Source: Pinus tabuliformis (Eukaryota; Streptophyta; Pinopsida; Pinales; Pinaceae). From it: DNA of 64,000 nucleotides. The position numbers and the translations under genes were made by a program. This document shows positions 44,155-55,850 of this stretch, piece by piece. The stretch lies in assembly GCA_031772625.1 (NCBI GenBank), contig CM062810.1:705906358-705970357 (forward strand). The letters are read 5' to 3'. The notes under the pieces are model-generated. The model was not told the DNA's origin. It was given only the letters and a program-made list of their open reading frames with translations, and searched no databases. Positions within the stretch are counted from its first letter, which is position 1; each line of letters opens with the position of its first letter.

Positions 44155-45840
44155 CTAGACTGTCATGGATAGTCTCTCAGGAAAGGGTGGAATTTCTTTA
44201 GGTTCACTTTCGTCTTTATCTTCCTCAACCTCCATGGGTGGATGCTGGCTATCTAGGAGAACTTTCCCAGATCGCAAGTTAATTTCCTGAATCTCCACAG
44301 CATAAGTTGGGTATGATGGTTCCCCACTATACACTTGCTGAGCCTGTCTGTTGTTCGGGTTCGGATTTGGCTGAGCAAGCATTTGGGGTTGCTTTGGTGG
44401 AGTAGGAGGTAACGATTATGGTTGGGCAGGTGGTGGAGGAAAAAGAGCGGGAAGTGAGTTGTATTGGGGCCTCCACCCCTGATGAGGTGCATTCCACTGA
44501 GGTTGTGGCTGAGCATAGGATTGAAATGAATGGGTGGCTAGTTGGGTATGATATTGAGATGCAAAGGACCAAGGAGGAGGCGTGGACCATGAAGGATGAG
44601 TAGGAGAGCCCCAAGAAGGTATGGAAGTGACTTGGTTGGGGTTGTAGTATTCCTAAGATGTCCCTTGCATCCCCTGCTGGTATGGTCTTGGTCCATGCGA
44701 CCTTCTTTGGTTTATGTAATAGAGTTGTTCAGTGACTCCCTCAACCCCTTGATATACATCTTTAAGTCCGGGTAAGTAAGGGCACTTATCTGTAGAGTGA
44801 TTTTCTTCACAGACTGAACAAACCTCTATAGAGTTCAATGGGCATTCATTCCTAGGATGCCTCCTGGTGCATCTAGGGCAAAAAATGGCCAAAGCCCTCT
44901 CTGCCTCCTCTTGTTTCCTTTTTATATGTAAGGTATCCATTTGCATGGAAAGAGTCTGCAGCACCTCACTCTTGAAGTCTTCCAGCACGTTTCCAATTTC
45001 TCCTTTAATGGATGAGTTAGAGGAAGAGGTACTGGCTATGGGTTGACTCCCCCTACCTTTCTTTCTGGCTGCTCTAGAATGGTTTCTAAAAACAGTCTTT
45101 ATGTCCTCATAGGATAGTTGGTAGATGTCTCCCCCGGCCAGTAGATGGAGGGTGTCTAAAAGATCTTCCCAAATTCCCCTGAGCAGGACCAGCTTCAAAG
45201 ACTCAGGGTCAAGTGTACACCCAACCCTTTTGTAACTGAGATGGAACCTCTCTTCATAGTCCTCTAGGGACTCATCACTTCTTATGGTCATTCATAAAAT
45301 TTCTTCTTTAGTATCTTTTGACCTACAATAGTCTCGATACTTGTTGTTAAATGCTTGTTGCATCTGAGCCCAGGTTGTGATGCTATTGCCAGGTAATCCC
45401 ATGAACCAACGCAGTGTTGCATCCTTGAGAGTAGAAGGGAACAATTTCAATTTTTTCTCATCTTATGCATAGTTATAAGTTCGACAGATAACAGAAAACG
45501 CGAACAAAAGGGTGTCAGAATCTTCTGTAGTCATACCATGGAAATGAGGTAGGGCAGAAAGGCTTATATTCTTCATTTTGGTGTCCCCATTGGTCTCCCG
45601 AATGGGAAAAGTACCCTCTATTCTCTCTCCATTCCCCCTCGCATTTCTGGTATCAGCCATTGGCTCTAAAGGAATGCTTTCTTCTTCTTCTTCCCCTATA
45701 GGTTCTTCAAATATGTCTTGTTGTTCACCTAAGGGTTCTTCTTGATCGCAGCCACCGAAGAAGAGAGAAGGTTGGCTGTGTGAAGCAGTGGGGCTTTTGG
45801 GAAAAAAATTTCCTGAGTTATCTCTATTCCTAGGAGGCAT
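44155..45840 (-). pseudogene. gag of the Athila-like element, broken by stops
   Basis: ATG at 45840 (MPPRNRDN). Capsid core: LPHFHGMTTEDSDTLLFAF, then after TAA 45463-45465 LFPSTLKDATLRWFMGLPG, then after TGA 45292-45294 SLEDYEERFHLSYKRV. Tandem knuckles CPRCTRRHPRNEC and CSVCEENHSTDKC (both C-x2-C-x3-H-x4-C) lie at about 44750-44890. A Pro/Gln-rich tail (44650-44160) carries TAG 44653-44655 and TAA 44416-44418. All pieces keep one frame with pol, so gag-pol was one reading frame of about 1796 codons. Confidence 0.87.
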
Positions 45841-46188
45841 GAAAGGACATATTTTTGGTTGGTTTTTTTTTCTTTTTTCCCCACACTGATAGTACCTGCA
45901 AAACTGAAATTGATTGAACAAAACAAATTGCAACTAAGTGAAATGAACTTTCTGAAATGAAATTTGCAGAATTGAAAAGGAAAGAAAGGAAATGCAGAAC
46001 TTGAAAGGAAAATAAATGATTAGGCTACTCTTGCTGAAATGAAACTTGCAGAATTGAAAAGGAAAGCAAGGAAATGTAGAACTGAAGGAAAAGAAAGGAC
46101 TAGTCTACTTTTGCTGAAATAAACTATTAGCAGAATGTTGCAATAGAAAATAGAAGAAAGAAGTAATCATAGAATACTCTGACGCTTA

Positions 46189-46204
46189 CCCAGCAACGAC
46201 GCCA
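46189..46204 (-). promoter_or_regulatory. primer-binding site of the Athila-like element
   Basis: On the - strand TGGCGTCGTTGCTGGG, 8 bp after the 5' LTR end. It is close to the TGGCGCCGTTGCCGGGG primer site widespread in Athila elements. Confidence 0.82.
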
Positions 46205-46212
46205 AAAAGTGG

Positions 46213-48336
46213 TGTGCACTAGTATTGTAGCAATAATGCTGCAACTCCCGGGCTGCCTACTTTACTCTTATCAACCCGGTAGTTTGTAACAAACTTGGAA
46301 GCGTCGGTGCTGTATGCACAAGTACTAGTTCTTAATGCAGGTTGTCACTTGGTCAGCCAACGCAAAATCACTAGGAGATCAAGCCAACTTTTATGGATTC
46401 TTGAAGAAGCTCTATATGTGATGAAAGGAGAGAAATATTACTCTATAGATGCTACTCTAACTACAAAAAGGAGAAAGACTGAAATGGAAAGCAAACCTAG
46501 CAAACCCTAACTAACCAACTAATTCTAATTTTGCAGAAAGCGTAATGAAAAGCATGAAAGGAATGCCATTACCTATTCAAGGAAGTAAACAACATCTAAC
46601 TATGCTATCTCTGGAAGTAAATAAGAAAAAGGCATATTTTTAGATTTTATGTATTTTTATGTGAAATTGACATGCATGTAATTTATTGTGTGTGAATGTG
46701 GCAGCAAATAGGTGGTGTTGAAGGGCAGTTTTGGGACTTGATAGGATGTAGGATGGTGTGGATGGGTCCTAGGAGGTCTCAGGTGGCCTTCTGGAGGCTT
46801 TTCCCACACTCGGCCTTCAAAAGAAAGCCTATAGGAAAATCTACAGGAGGACACAGGAAATCTACAGGAGGAAAATAGGGCCACTATAGGAGGCCTACAA
46901 GAGGAGGCCGAGAGCAGTTTTCACTATTTTCAGGGTGTGAGAGTAGGTGGAAAAGGTGGATGAAGGTTGGAATGAGGTGTTAGGGTGCCTAGGGTCTACC
47001 AAGAATCACCAAGAGAGAGGAAGATGATTGGGTTTGCTCAAGGAGAGAGGAAGAAGTTCTATGGAAAATGCAGGAAACTAAGGCAGAATTGAGGTGAGGT
47101 TTGGGCGACTTATAGGGCATGGATCAGATGGAGGATGTGATGGTTGATAAGCTGGCCTACTGCTAGAAGAGATCTGCTGCAAAGGAACTGACAGACAGCC
47201 AATAAGATCAAACAAGCAATAAAATGAGTGTATCCAGAAAAACAGAGTTTTGCATCAAACTAGTCTAAACTATGATCTATGAAAGGAAATGCTGAGAAAT
47301 GCTGCAAGAAAGAAAATCATGAAAGAAGACTATTGCAAATAAAGAAGTGAGCATAATGAAGAAGATCTTAAGCAAAGCAAAGCTGGACTATTAACCTACT
47401 AAAAAGCTACAAACAATAGAAGTCCTATGAATGAGGAAAATCTGTGTTTTTGGGGCAGCAAGAGGGTCTTGGCCTGAAATCATGGTCCCAAAGGGAGGAA
47501 GAGAGGTTAAGGCATTGTTGCTAGCCTTTTGAATCTTCTCTTTATCACTGCTTAACCTGCTATAGAAAGCACAAATGGAAGCAAATTAGTGAATCATCAA
47601 AAGCAATATATTCTTAACCATTAAAAGAAATACATCTAACAGCAACGTAATCTACAAACTGAAATAAAACATACAAATACAGGTAAAGAGGAGTTTGGTT
47701 GCTTGGATTGGGCCCTAACCCAAGAGCTTCAACCCTCTAAGGTAACTCAGTGCTAGCTCAAAAATGATTCCATCTTTATTATCAAAACAATAACAAGATT
47801 ACATGAACTGTCACAAAATAATAAGCTCGAGGTTGGAGCAGAGTTTACATAAGAAAAAATCCAACAAAAATCCGACCCTAGTGAGGCCCTAGGCCTCTCT
47901 ACTTATACAAATGGAGCTACCAACGACTTCCTTAAAATCAGGGAGGCTTGGCTCCCAAAACTCAAGATAATCATCAGTCATCCTCCACTTGCTCGGTTGC
48001 CTTCTAGTGCATGATTCGGCTGCTTGTACTCTGAGCTGAATGAAGGGGAATTCGATGTAAGGAGTAATAAATGAGGAGAATTCCCTCCTATAAGTCCTCT
48101 CCTTTGTCCACTTCAAGTTATTGCTACCATTTGTCCACTGGATCCTTGACTTTGACCTCAAAATTCATCAATAATCTGCATTAAACACATGTTAGACGAC
48201 ATGGCATCATAACTAACTCAACTCACTCCATAAGCATAAATATAATCAGAGAATCATACAATAAGTTAAGAGAATGGTTGATTTGACTAGGTTAGGAGGT
48301 AAAATTAGCCCATAATTACCCATTTATGAGGCTCAT
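46213..48336 (-). repeat. 5' LTR of the Athila-like element (2124 bp)
   Basis: Co-linear with 33988-36091. On the - strand it begins TGAGCCTCATAAATGG and ends ...AGTGCACA. It carries five CTACAGGA words at 46830-46905 against four in the partner. Confidence 0.9.
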
Positions 48337-49906
48337 TAGTGTTGACACCAACAAAAGGACGCGACTATGTAGAAGGAGACTACATCAAAGGAGCCTGAAT
48401 GAGAAAAATAGGAATGGGACGTATAGGTCAAGGGGGGTGGATACGTTCTATCGCGAGGTCTAGACAAAGGAGGATCCCCGTGGCTTGTAAAGATGGTTCT
48501 CACGTAAAGTTACAGTTGTACCAGTTAGTTTATCCTGATGTTGTTTAAAGGGAGGATTTGTAAATCCATGTAGCGGAATAATGTCGAGATAATTCTCACT
48601 CAGGGAGCTATAACAACATGATGGGGTTTTACCCATTGAAGCTAATTGACAATGTTGACTTATGTCATAAAATGATATACATAGTCTTAGTTCTTCTTAT
48701 TAGTGTTTACAATTTGGCATGTTTTACTTTTTTTATGCCTTGATAGGTTGTCTCGAGAGTATCACATGTCTGTTTGGCAACCGTAGGAAAAGCTAAATTT
48801 TCTATCCCTTGTTATATAACCCATAATGCCTTTGAATATTTTTTTTTTGTTTTCAAAAGAAATTTATATGTGCATTTGTCATTCATGATTAGGTTATGTG
48901 AACCCACTTATTATTATATTTCAATATCCCTAAGAATGAAAGAAATTTCTTATTTTGATTGACCACAGGTCATAACTTGTAACTATTAGGATTGGGCTAT
49001 CCGACTATCCTTTAGTACTACTAGATGCCACAGGCTACTCCCTTTGTCAATTTCATCACACTGATATTCTTACTTTGAATCAATTAAGAGATCTCCCCTT
49101 AAATTTAGATTTCCCATTTTTTTGTAGTTTTGATGCACATCCCTCTTTCCTTAACATGCACCCTTCCTCTATTTTGTCAAAAGGCATCAAATTTTCATTT
49201 TACACTTACATATAATTTAACACTCCTTTGACAATTAAAAGGTCTTTCTGTTTCTTATTTTTTTATAAACACAATTTTATAATTTAATTGAATCAAGGTA
49301 GTAGGTAAAGTTTTTCTTAGTCAATTTTAACACTCCTCACTCATTGCACAATCTACCAATGGTGTTTGATGGCTTGAGTTGCACATCCCCTCCCAAATCT
49401 ACTCAAACTCTACTCAATTTGACAAGGTATTGGCATGTGTAAATCAGAGGAATGAAAATTGCATCTTTTAAAGAGATTTCATCACACTTTTAAAGAGATT
49501 TCTTCCCACTACGAAACTCCCTGCGCCCTCACACTGAAAGTCTACACTCTTGAAAGTCTACACTCTTTTTAGTCAATAATTTAATGTCCGTGAAACTTTC
49601 TTCAAATAAATGAAATCATTCTCTACTTAAACTTCTATAATAACATACCAAAATAAAATAAAAAAAGCAAAAACATTTAATAATATATCAATCTAAAAAT
49701 TATTAACCTAATAATACTTTATTCATAAAATATATACTTATTTATACATATAAGAAACCTAAAATAACTTTTTATTTAACTAATTTAGATAATTAAGAGT
49801 TATTTAACTAATTTAGGTAATTAAACTTAACGACTAAACTCTTCTAAAACATTTTAGAAAAAATTGAACTCTCGAAATCTTTTTCAGCAATGAATCAAAG
49901 GAATTA

Positions 49907-50010
49907 TTTACAAACACATATTACTAACCGCTGATTGTGAGAATAGTTAGAAGTTGAAAGGATATAAGAATTACTTACAAACACAGATTATGCTAACCGT
50001 GAGAGAAGTT
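49907..50010. repeat. imperfect tandem duplication (about 60-65 bp)
   Basis: GAATTATTTACAAACACA...GAAAGGATATAA is followed by GAATTACTTACAAACACA...GAAAGGATATAC. Confidence 0.6.
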
Positions 50011-51235
50011 GGAAGGGGAAAGGATATACATGTGCGTTCGTGATCAGCCTTTCCTCTTCGCGGTATGTGGAGTTAGAGTGATAGAGTTGAGTTTTTTCTT
50101 TGAGTAACTTTGTCTCCCTGGAGTGCTCTTCGATGTGGAGAATAAAGTTAATTTTTTCTTTTCCGTGCTCTGTGTGATTTGTCTATTTGAATAATAAAAT
50201 ACAAAGTACGGTGCAAAATGGGATCTGAAAAGATTTTTCATATACAGCTATGGGGTTCGTGCTTTTCTCGTGATCGAACATGGATTGGATCTTATCTTAT
50301 TATGCAAAATATTTTCGATTAATATATAATAGTGTGCATAAATTATCTATTAAATAGAAATACTAATCATTAGCTTACTAGATCATGATTAATATTTACT
50401 TATATAATATCTCACTCCTCCTCATCCTGCTTTTCCTGTAATCCGGCCCAGGCCTACATTTTGACGTACCTCCACTTCATGTACTTGACCGCTGATTTTA
50501 CATGTAAAACGTAGAATATGACGTTGAGTTCAAATTAAAATCCTCATTGATGAACTTTTATAAAATGTGTACAATAATATAAAACTCGTGAAGTTACTTG
50601 ATAATATAATTTGGATTGATGTTTGTATTTGGTTAATATTAAATTAATAATGGTCAATATTAATTAACAGACAAATTTATTGCTAGAGTTTTGTTGTTAT
50701 CACTGGGACTAATAATGATTGTGTAATTATATTTGAAATGAATTAATTAGCACATAAAAACTTAATACTTATAATAAACTTATAATATAACAAGACTACT
50801 AATTATGGATATTCACTCTCACTTTATCATGGATATTATTTAACTCAAAAATAAGATTTGTTATATTAGCATGGGTCAGCACCATACCATGATTTATTAA
50901 TACCACATGCCCAAAAACCATAACTCATTTCACAATCAAAATATTTTATAAATATTTTATTTTAATTTTATAATATTTTTTAATTAAATCTATAAAAGAA
51001 AAAAAAGTTATATATTTTTTAGATATATCTAAATCTTCTACCTTCACTATTTCACTATTATTTCTTGTGGATATTCCATAAAAATAAAATCAAAATTTTA
51101 ATGAAATAAAAAAAAAAAAATTGTATATATAGAAATGTAAAATTTATATAATATTAATCTAATTCCTCTCCCAATACTTCTTTTCAATTTTTGATATTTT
51201 GAAAATCATGTCCATCATATGATTCTTATATCAAT

Positions 51236-51420
51236 TATAAGTAAATGGTCCAATTGAATTCCCTACATATGATTTTTATAACAATTATAAGTAAATGGTC
51301 CAATTGGATTTTCTTCATAGGATTCATATATCTAGAGTGTAATTAACTAACCTTATTAAATTTTCTCCTTATAACTTTTATATGCAATAATATATATGAG
51401 TAAACCAATTCCATCTATAT
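51236..51420 (+). repeat. dispersed repeat, copy 1
   Basis: Matches the reverse complement of 62528-62710, including the twice-repeated phrase AATTATAAGTAAATGGTCCA, CATATATCTAGAGTGTAATT and GAGTAAACCAATTCCATCTA. No coding capacity. Possibly part of a non-autonomous DNA transposon family. Confidence 0.75.
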
Positions 51421-52317
51421 GTGACCATTCAAATATACCTAGACTTTTTATTTATATATAAGATTTTTTATTTAAAATTTAGAAGTTGCAACTCTTATTT
51501 TTCTTTTCATTATATTTCTTTATAATGTTACAATGCAATATAAACCCCTAATTCATTAACCTTATATTAAAATACCATCATAATTCTTTAATTCGAATTA
51601 CATTATCATGGAACACAGAACTATGTCAGGAGATTGAGCCCGTTTTCACACTCCGTCATGTGCAAAAAAAAATATAACACATATACAACAAAAGTAAAAT
51701 GTTAAAAAAAAAATAAAATTAAAAATTAAAAAAAGAAAAAAGGAAAAAATAAAAATATTATAAATTTGTACAAATAATATTAAAGAGGATATTCGATGAA
51801 TACTGCCACCTTTATTCAATGAATACTGCCACCTCTATTAAAAGATTAAATCAACCAATAATGGTATAAAAATTGATATAAATATTAAATTAAAATTATA
51901 AAAATTCAATAGGTTTGAACTTCTAAAAATGTTCATAAGGTTTAAAGTCAACACCAAAATAATACATGGTCAATGGGTGAACGTAAACTAATACTATATA
52001 CCTCCTGCGTCCCGACAGACAAAAAAATTAAAATTAGAATAGCTCCTTTTAAAATTAAACATCTTAGAAACACTAAAAAGACCACTGATAAGTCGAAAGT
52101 TTTGCGAGAAAGTTGGAGTCAAACCTAACAGAGTGACGAAGTGGGCGAATCATCGAATTGAATTGTGATTGGATGAAATAAAGCAATTACGATCGAAGGG
52201 GATGGAAAGGTATTATTGTAGGGTCAGCTAGAACTTGCAACTTGTAAAGCGACTGTTTGCTAGGCCTACCCGAACCTGCAAGCATGTTACTGTATATGAA
52301 TACAAATTTTGAACCAG

Positions 52318-52997
52318 CAAAATTTTATTACTTATTTTATTACGATATGTGCGAGGCTTATTTTTTTATCCAGCACATGTTTAGAGTTATATGTGAATTA
52401 TATTCATATTTCCGCGTGCAATTTTTTACAGTCAATCATTATAATGGACAAGAAATTTTATTATTTATTTTATGACGATATGTGTGAAGGGTTATTCTTT
52501 TATAAACCACAAGAAATTTTATTATTTATTTTATGACGATATATATGAAGGGTCATTTTTTTATAAGCCACAAGAAATTTTATTATTTATTTTATCACGA
52601 TATGTGTGAAGGGTTATTTTTTTATAACCCACATGGTTAGAGTTTTATAGACCAATTATGTTCAAATTTTCTGTGCAAATTTCCATTATCAATCATCGTA
52701 ATGGACAAAAATTTGGACTTTGTGGCATTTATATGACGATATGTGTGAAAGGTTAATTTTTTTATAAACCACATGCTTAGAGTTTTATATACCAATTATA
52801 TTCAAATTTTCTGTGCAAATTATCAATCATCGTAATGGACAAAAATTTGGAATGTGTGGCATTTATACGACGATATGTGTGAAGGGTTATTTTTTTATAA
52901 ATCACATGCTTACAGTTTTATATACCAATTATATTCAAATTTTCTGTGCGAATTTCCATAATCAATCATCGTAATGGACAAAAATTTGGATTTGTGG
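52318..52997 (+). repeat. hierarchical tandem repeat array
   Basis: A short unit of 61 bp (CAAGAAATTTTATTATTTAT ... TATAAACCAC) is repeated three times at 52449-52631. Longer units of about 110-140 bp flank it on both sides (52318-52448; three units 52632-52997), built from the same ATGACGATATGTGTGAAGGG segment plus TTAGAGTTTTATATACCAAT and CAATCATCGTAATGGACAAA. Confidence 0.85.
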
Positions 52998-53068
52998 AGT
53001 GCCACAAAGAACTCACAACACTTCAAAAACTCTGGTCGATTTTATTTTATATTTATAATTAATTTTAT

Positions 53069-53321
53069 TAGTTGTTTTTAGTGTGATTTTTTGAAAAAAT
53101 TTTAGGTGGGTTTTTTTAGTTTATTTTTTTTAAATTTGATGGGAATTTATTGAAATCACAAATTTGATGGGTAATCCTCCCCAATCTAAGTACTTTAAGA
53201 GTTTTTGAGGGTGTTAAATCCATATATACAATAAAAAACCAATTTACATAACATAAATCAAAATTTAACCTCAAATTTTTCCGCTTTCAAAAATTCAAAA
53301 AATCACACTAAAAACAACTCC
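53069..53321. mobile_element. MULE-like MITE (253 bp) with 26-bp inverted repeats
   Basis: Inverted repeats at 53070-53095 and 53294-53319, both reading AGTTGTTTTTAGTGTGATTT then TTTGAA from their outer ends, perfect over 26 bp. Flanked by TTAATTTTAT (53059-53068 and 53322-53331), a 9-10-bp target duplication. The sister copy at about 53530 has a single TTAATTTTAT, the empty site. Target size suggests the Mutator superfamily. No ORF. Confidence 0.85.
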
Positions 53322-53661
53322 TTAATTTTATATTTAAATGCAATGAAACTATATCCATAAACAATTTATCCCACACGTTAGTGCAGATTATAATGCATTA
53401 GCTGAATCTAATCAAAATTGATTTATGAGATCGACTTTAAATTTTCAGATATTTTAATGTTTATCTAAAAAATTATTATATTGCAGAAACACTTTCTTAT
53501 ATCTCTGGTCGATTACATTTTATATTCGCAATTAATTTTATATTTAAAATTTAATGGCAATGAAACCATATCGATGGACAATTTGTTCTAGTCGTTATTG
53601 CATATTATAATGCATTAACTTAATCTAATTAAAATTGATTTATGGAATCGAGTTTAAATTT

Positions 53662-54002
53662 TTTTTGAGAGAAAAGCATCATGGATTATATTAAGAGAAT
53701 ATAAAGTTCTGTTACATAACATGGCCGTCCCATCCTGGAACAAAGACAGATAGGTCTGATACTGCAGATTAATCTGAACTTCCACAAAAAATGACTGTCC
53801 AGATAGCTTACAGATATATCATCATTTAGAAACAATATATAAAGACCATCCAAAAACAGAGAGGAAGATCAAAAGAGAAAAATGATCCACATAAACCGAA
53901 AAAGAAACGATAAAGGAAAAATTGGCATAAACCATGGCTGGAGGTTAACCAGCAGGGTCGAGGAAAGCGAAAATGTGAACCAGGACAGAGGCAAGGGGCA
54001 CC
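53662..54002 (-). mobile_element. 5'-truncated LINE-like retroposon fragment
   Basis: Insertion of about 341 bp between 19-bp repeats TGGAATCGAGTTTAAATTT (53643-53661 and 54003-54021). The T run at its left edge is a poly(A) tail on the - strand. The - strand 3' end (TTAATATAATCCATGATGC then CTCTC and A's) looks like an L1 3' UTR. No ORF. Confidence 0.78.
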
Positions 54003-54182
54003 TGGAATCGAGTTTAAATTTCAGATATTTTTTTTAAAGGTTATTATATTAGAGAGACACTTTCTTATATCTCTATAATTTAATGGACTAATGATTTCTT
54101 AAATTTTGTTAAATTAATAATTGACGTTATTATAAATATTTTAAAATTAATTTATTTTTATATATTTAAGTTTTTTAAATTT

Positions 54183-54184
<2 letters not shown>

Positions 54185-54220
<36 letters not shown>
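54185..54220. repeat. (AAT)n microsatellite
   Basis: Twelve uninterrupted AAT units. Confidence 0.95.
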
Positions 54221-54221
<1 letters not shown>

Positions 54222-54348
54222 TTTATTTGAAATAATTAAAGTTAGCATATGTTTATTTTAATTGTAAATTTATCAAGAATTAATAAGGATTAATTTTTTT
54301 TCACTTTTAATTCTGGTAGATCTAGAGCTAAGATGGATCTATATTTCC

Positions 54349-54452
54349 ATATTTTACTATTTTAAATAAGTTATATTTATATTGCTATATTTTACTATTT
54401 TAAATAGGTTATATTTATATTGCTATATTTTACTATTTTAAATAGGTTATAT
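54349..54452. repeat. 38-bp tandem repeat, 2.7 copies
   Basis: Units start at 54349, 54387 and 54425: ATATTTTACTATTTTAAATA followed by (A/G)GTTATATTTATATTGCT. Confidence 0.9.
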
Positions 54453-54797
54453 TCTGCATAAATAACATGAGTCAATACCATGGGTTCTCATAAACCTGGA
54501 GCTCAAAAACTATTACATTACATCACAATATTTGTATCATACTAGGTTAGAGAGAGCCTCTAGACGTAATTATTTGCATCTCGAGAGATTTGATCCCAAT
54601 CTGAACTTAAGATAAATCTAGGGCCTTCAATAGACTATATTCAATACCATGAGTTCTCATAAACTTAGAACTCAAAAACCACCAGTAACTATCCAACAAA
54701 AATTAATAAAAATAATAATATCTAAATTTAGTCTTTTGTGATCGAACCCATGGAGAATGAGATATTGGCATCAGATTAAATAAAGAGAGTAATGTAG

Positions 54798-54922
54798 AGA
54801 CAATTAATTCTAACAGTTAAAATATAACAATTAATTTTGAATAAATAAATTTATTACTCTACAATTAATTCTAACCGTTAAAATATAACAATTAATTTTG
54901 ATTAAATAAATTTATTTATTAA
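54798..54922. repeat. about 62-bp tandem duplication
   Basis: ACAATTAATTCTAAC(A/C)GTTA ... ATAAATAAATTTATTA is repeated twice with few differences. Confidence 0.8.
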
Positions 54923-55116
54923 TAAGGGATATTTTAATAAATTAAATCATAAACCAAAAATGAATTAAAATATTCAAAGAAAAGTTATAAAGATTACAAG
55001 TAAATCAAAAGAAAAGAAACGAACTACCTATTATAATTTAAACAAATCAAAATTAAATAATAAAGAGTCAAAGGAGTAAAGAAAAATCTAAATAAACAAT
55101 TGCAAATTTAAAATTA

Positions 55117-55210
55117 GCCCCTAGGGTTAGCTCAATTGATCTAGGCCCCATTGCTAAAGCACCTTGCCCATTGGGAAGTCACAAGTTCAATTCTCCTCAA
55201 CTATCTTTCC
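55117..55210 (+). mobile_element. possible tRNA-derived SINE head
   Basis: GGTTAGCTCAATTGAT at 55125-55140 resembles the tRNA A box, and AAGTTCAATTCTC at 55183-55195 resembles the B box at tRNA-like spacing. The cloverleaf does not close and no clear tail or target duplication is seen, so this is a SINE remnant at best, not a tRNA gene. Confidence 0.4.
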
Positions 55211-55299
55211 GCCAAAAATAATTAGAATAAATATATATAATATATTAACGAAACTTACCCAATACATATAAAGAATAAAACAAAATAACTAAAATCATA

Positions 55300-55463
55300 T
55301 CTAATTAGGAAAAAAAAAAAAGACAAACAATAAAAAGATATAAAAGAGAAAAAATCTTAGATATATATATATATATATATATGATTAGAAAGAAAAAGAC
55401 AAACAACAAAATGGAGAAAAACTCTTAGGAACAAACAATAAAAAGATATAAAAGAGAAAAAAT

Positions 55464-55509
<46 letters not shown>

Positions 55510-55850
55510 TAGAAAGAAAAAGACAAACAATAAAATGGAGAAAAACTCTTAGGAATATAAAATTACGAATTAATAATAATTACATAAATTAAATACTCGA
55601 GATTCATAAGAATATATAAAAATAAAATAATAATAATAAATTTTAAGAAGAGAAGATTAAAACAAAATAATGTGTGAGAGGATTAAAACAAAATAATTAA
55701 AATCATATTTGATTAGAAACCAAAAAGACAAACAATAAAACGGAGAAAAACTCTTAGGAATATAAAATTACGAATTAATAATAATTACATAAATTAAATA
55801 CTTGAGATTCATAAGAATATATAATAATAATAATAATAATAAATTTTAAG
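55300..55850. repeat. duplicated AT-rich block with (TA)n
   Basis: The phrases GATTAGAAAGAAAAAGACAA and AAACAATAAAAAGATATAAA recur at about 55300-55360, 55380-55450, 55505-55560 and 55710-55840, separated by TA tracts (55360-55382, 55468-55506). The block CTCTTAGGAATATAAAATTA to CATAAGAATATATAA occurs twice (55548-55622, 55751-55823). Confidence 0.8.

Larger units (their letters stand above)
33988..48336 (-). mobile_element. Athila-like Ty3/gypsy retrotransposon, full length
   Basis: About 14.35 kb. Both LTRs (33988-36091 as 3' LTR, 46213-48336 as 5' LTR), primer-binding site, polypurine tract, gag-pro-RT-RNase H-integrase in one frame, and an extra ORF between integrase and 3' LTR. Flanking TTAG (33984-33987 and 48337-48340) is a possible 4-bp target duplication. 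The PBS sequence, double CX2CX3HX4C knuckle, RT box YMDDF and extra 3' ORF all fit the Athila branch; a related conifer family (Gymny) is known. LTR halves differ at roughly 7% over the first 350 bp by hand count, so the copy is old. Nine in-frame stops in gag-pol make it defective. Confidence 0.9.
48341..52317. other. no gene seen; AT-rich spacer
   Basis: Only short frames. 48341-48620 would have been contiguous with 33987 before the Athila insertion. Small tandem duplications are at 49466-49502 (CTTTTAAAGAGATTT), 49540-49566 (TGAAAGTCTACACTCTT) and 49907-50010. Confidence 0.5.
53031..54074 (+). repeat. direct duplication, copy A 53031-53502, copy B 53503-54074
   Basis: Both copies run TCTGGTCGATT ... 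ATTAATTTTAT ... GCATTA(G/A)CT(G/T)AATCTAAT ... CAGATATTTT ... ACTTTCTTATATCTC. Copy A contains a MITE (53069-53321) absent from B. Copy B contains a retroposon fragment (53662-54002) absent from A. Confidence 0.8.

Noticed and set aside
55125-55195. tRNA gene
   Set aside because: A- and B-box-like words are present but acceptor, anticodon and T arms do not pair.
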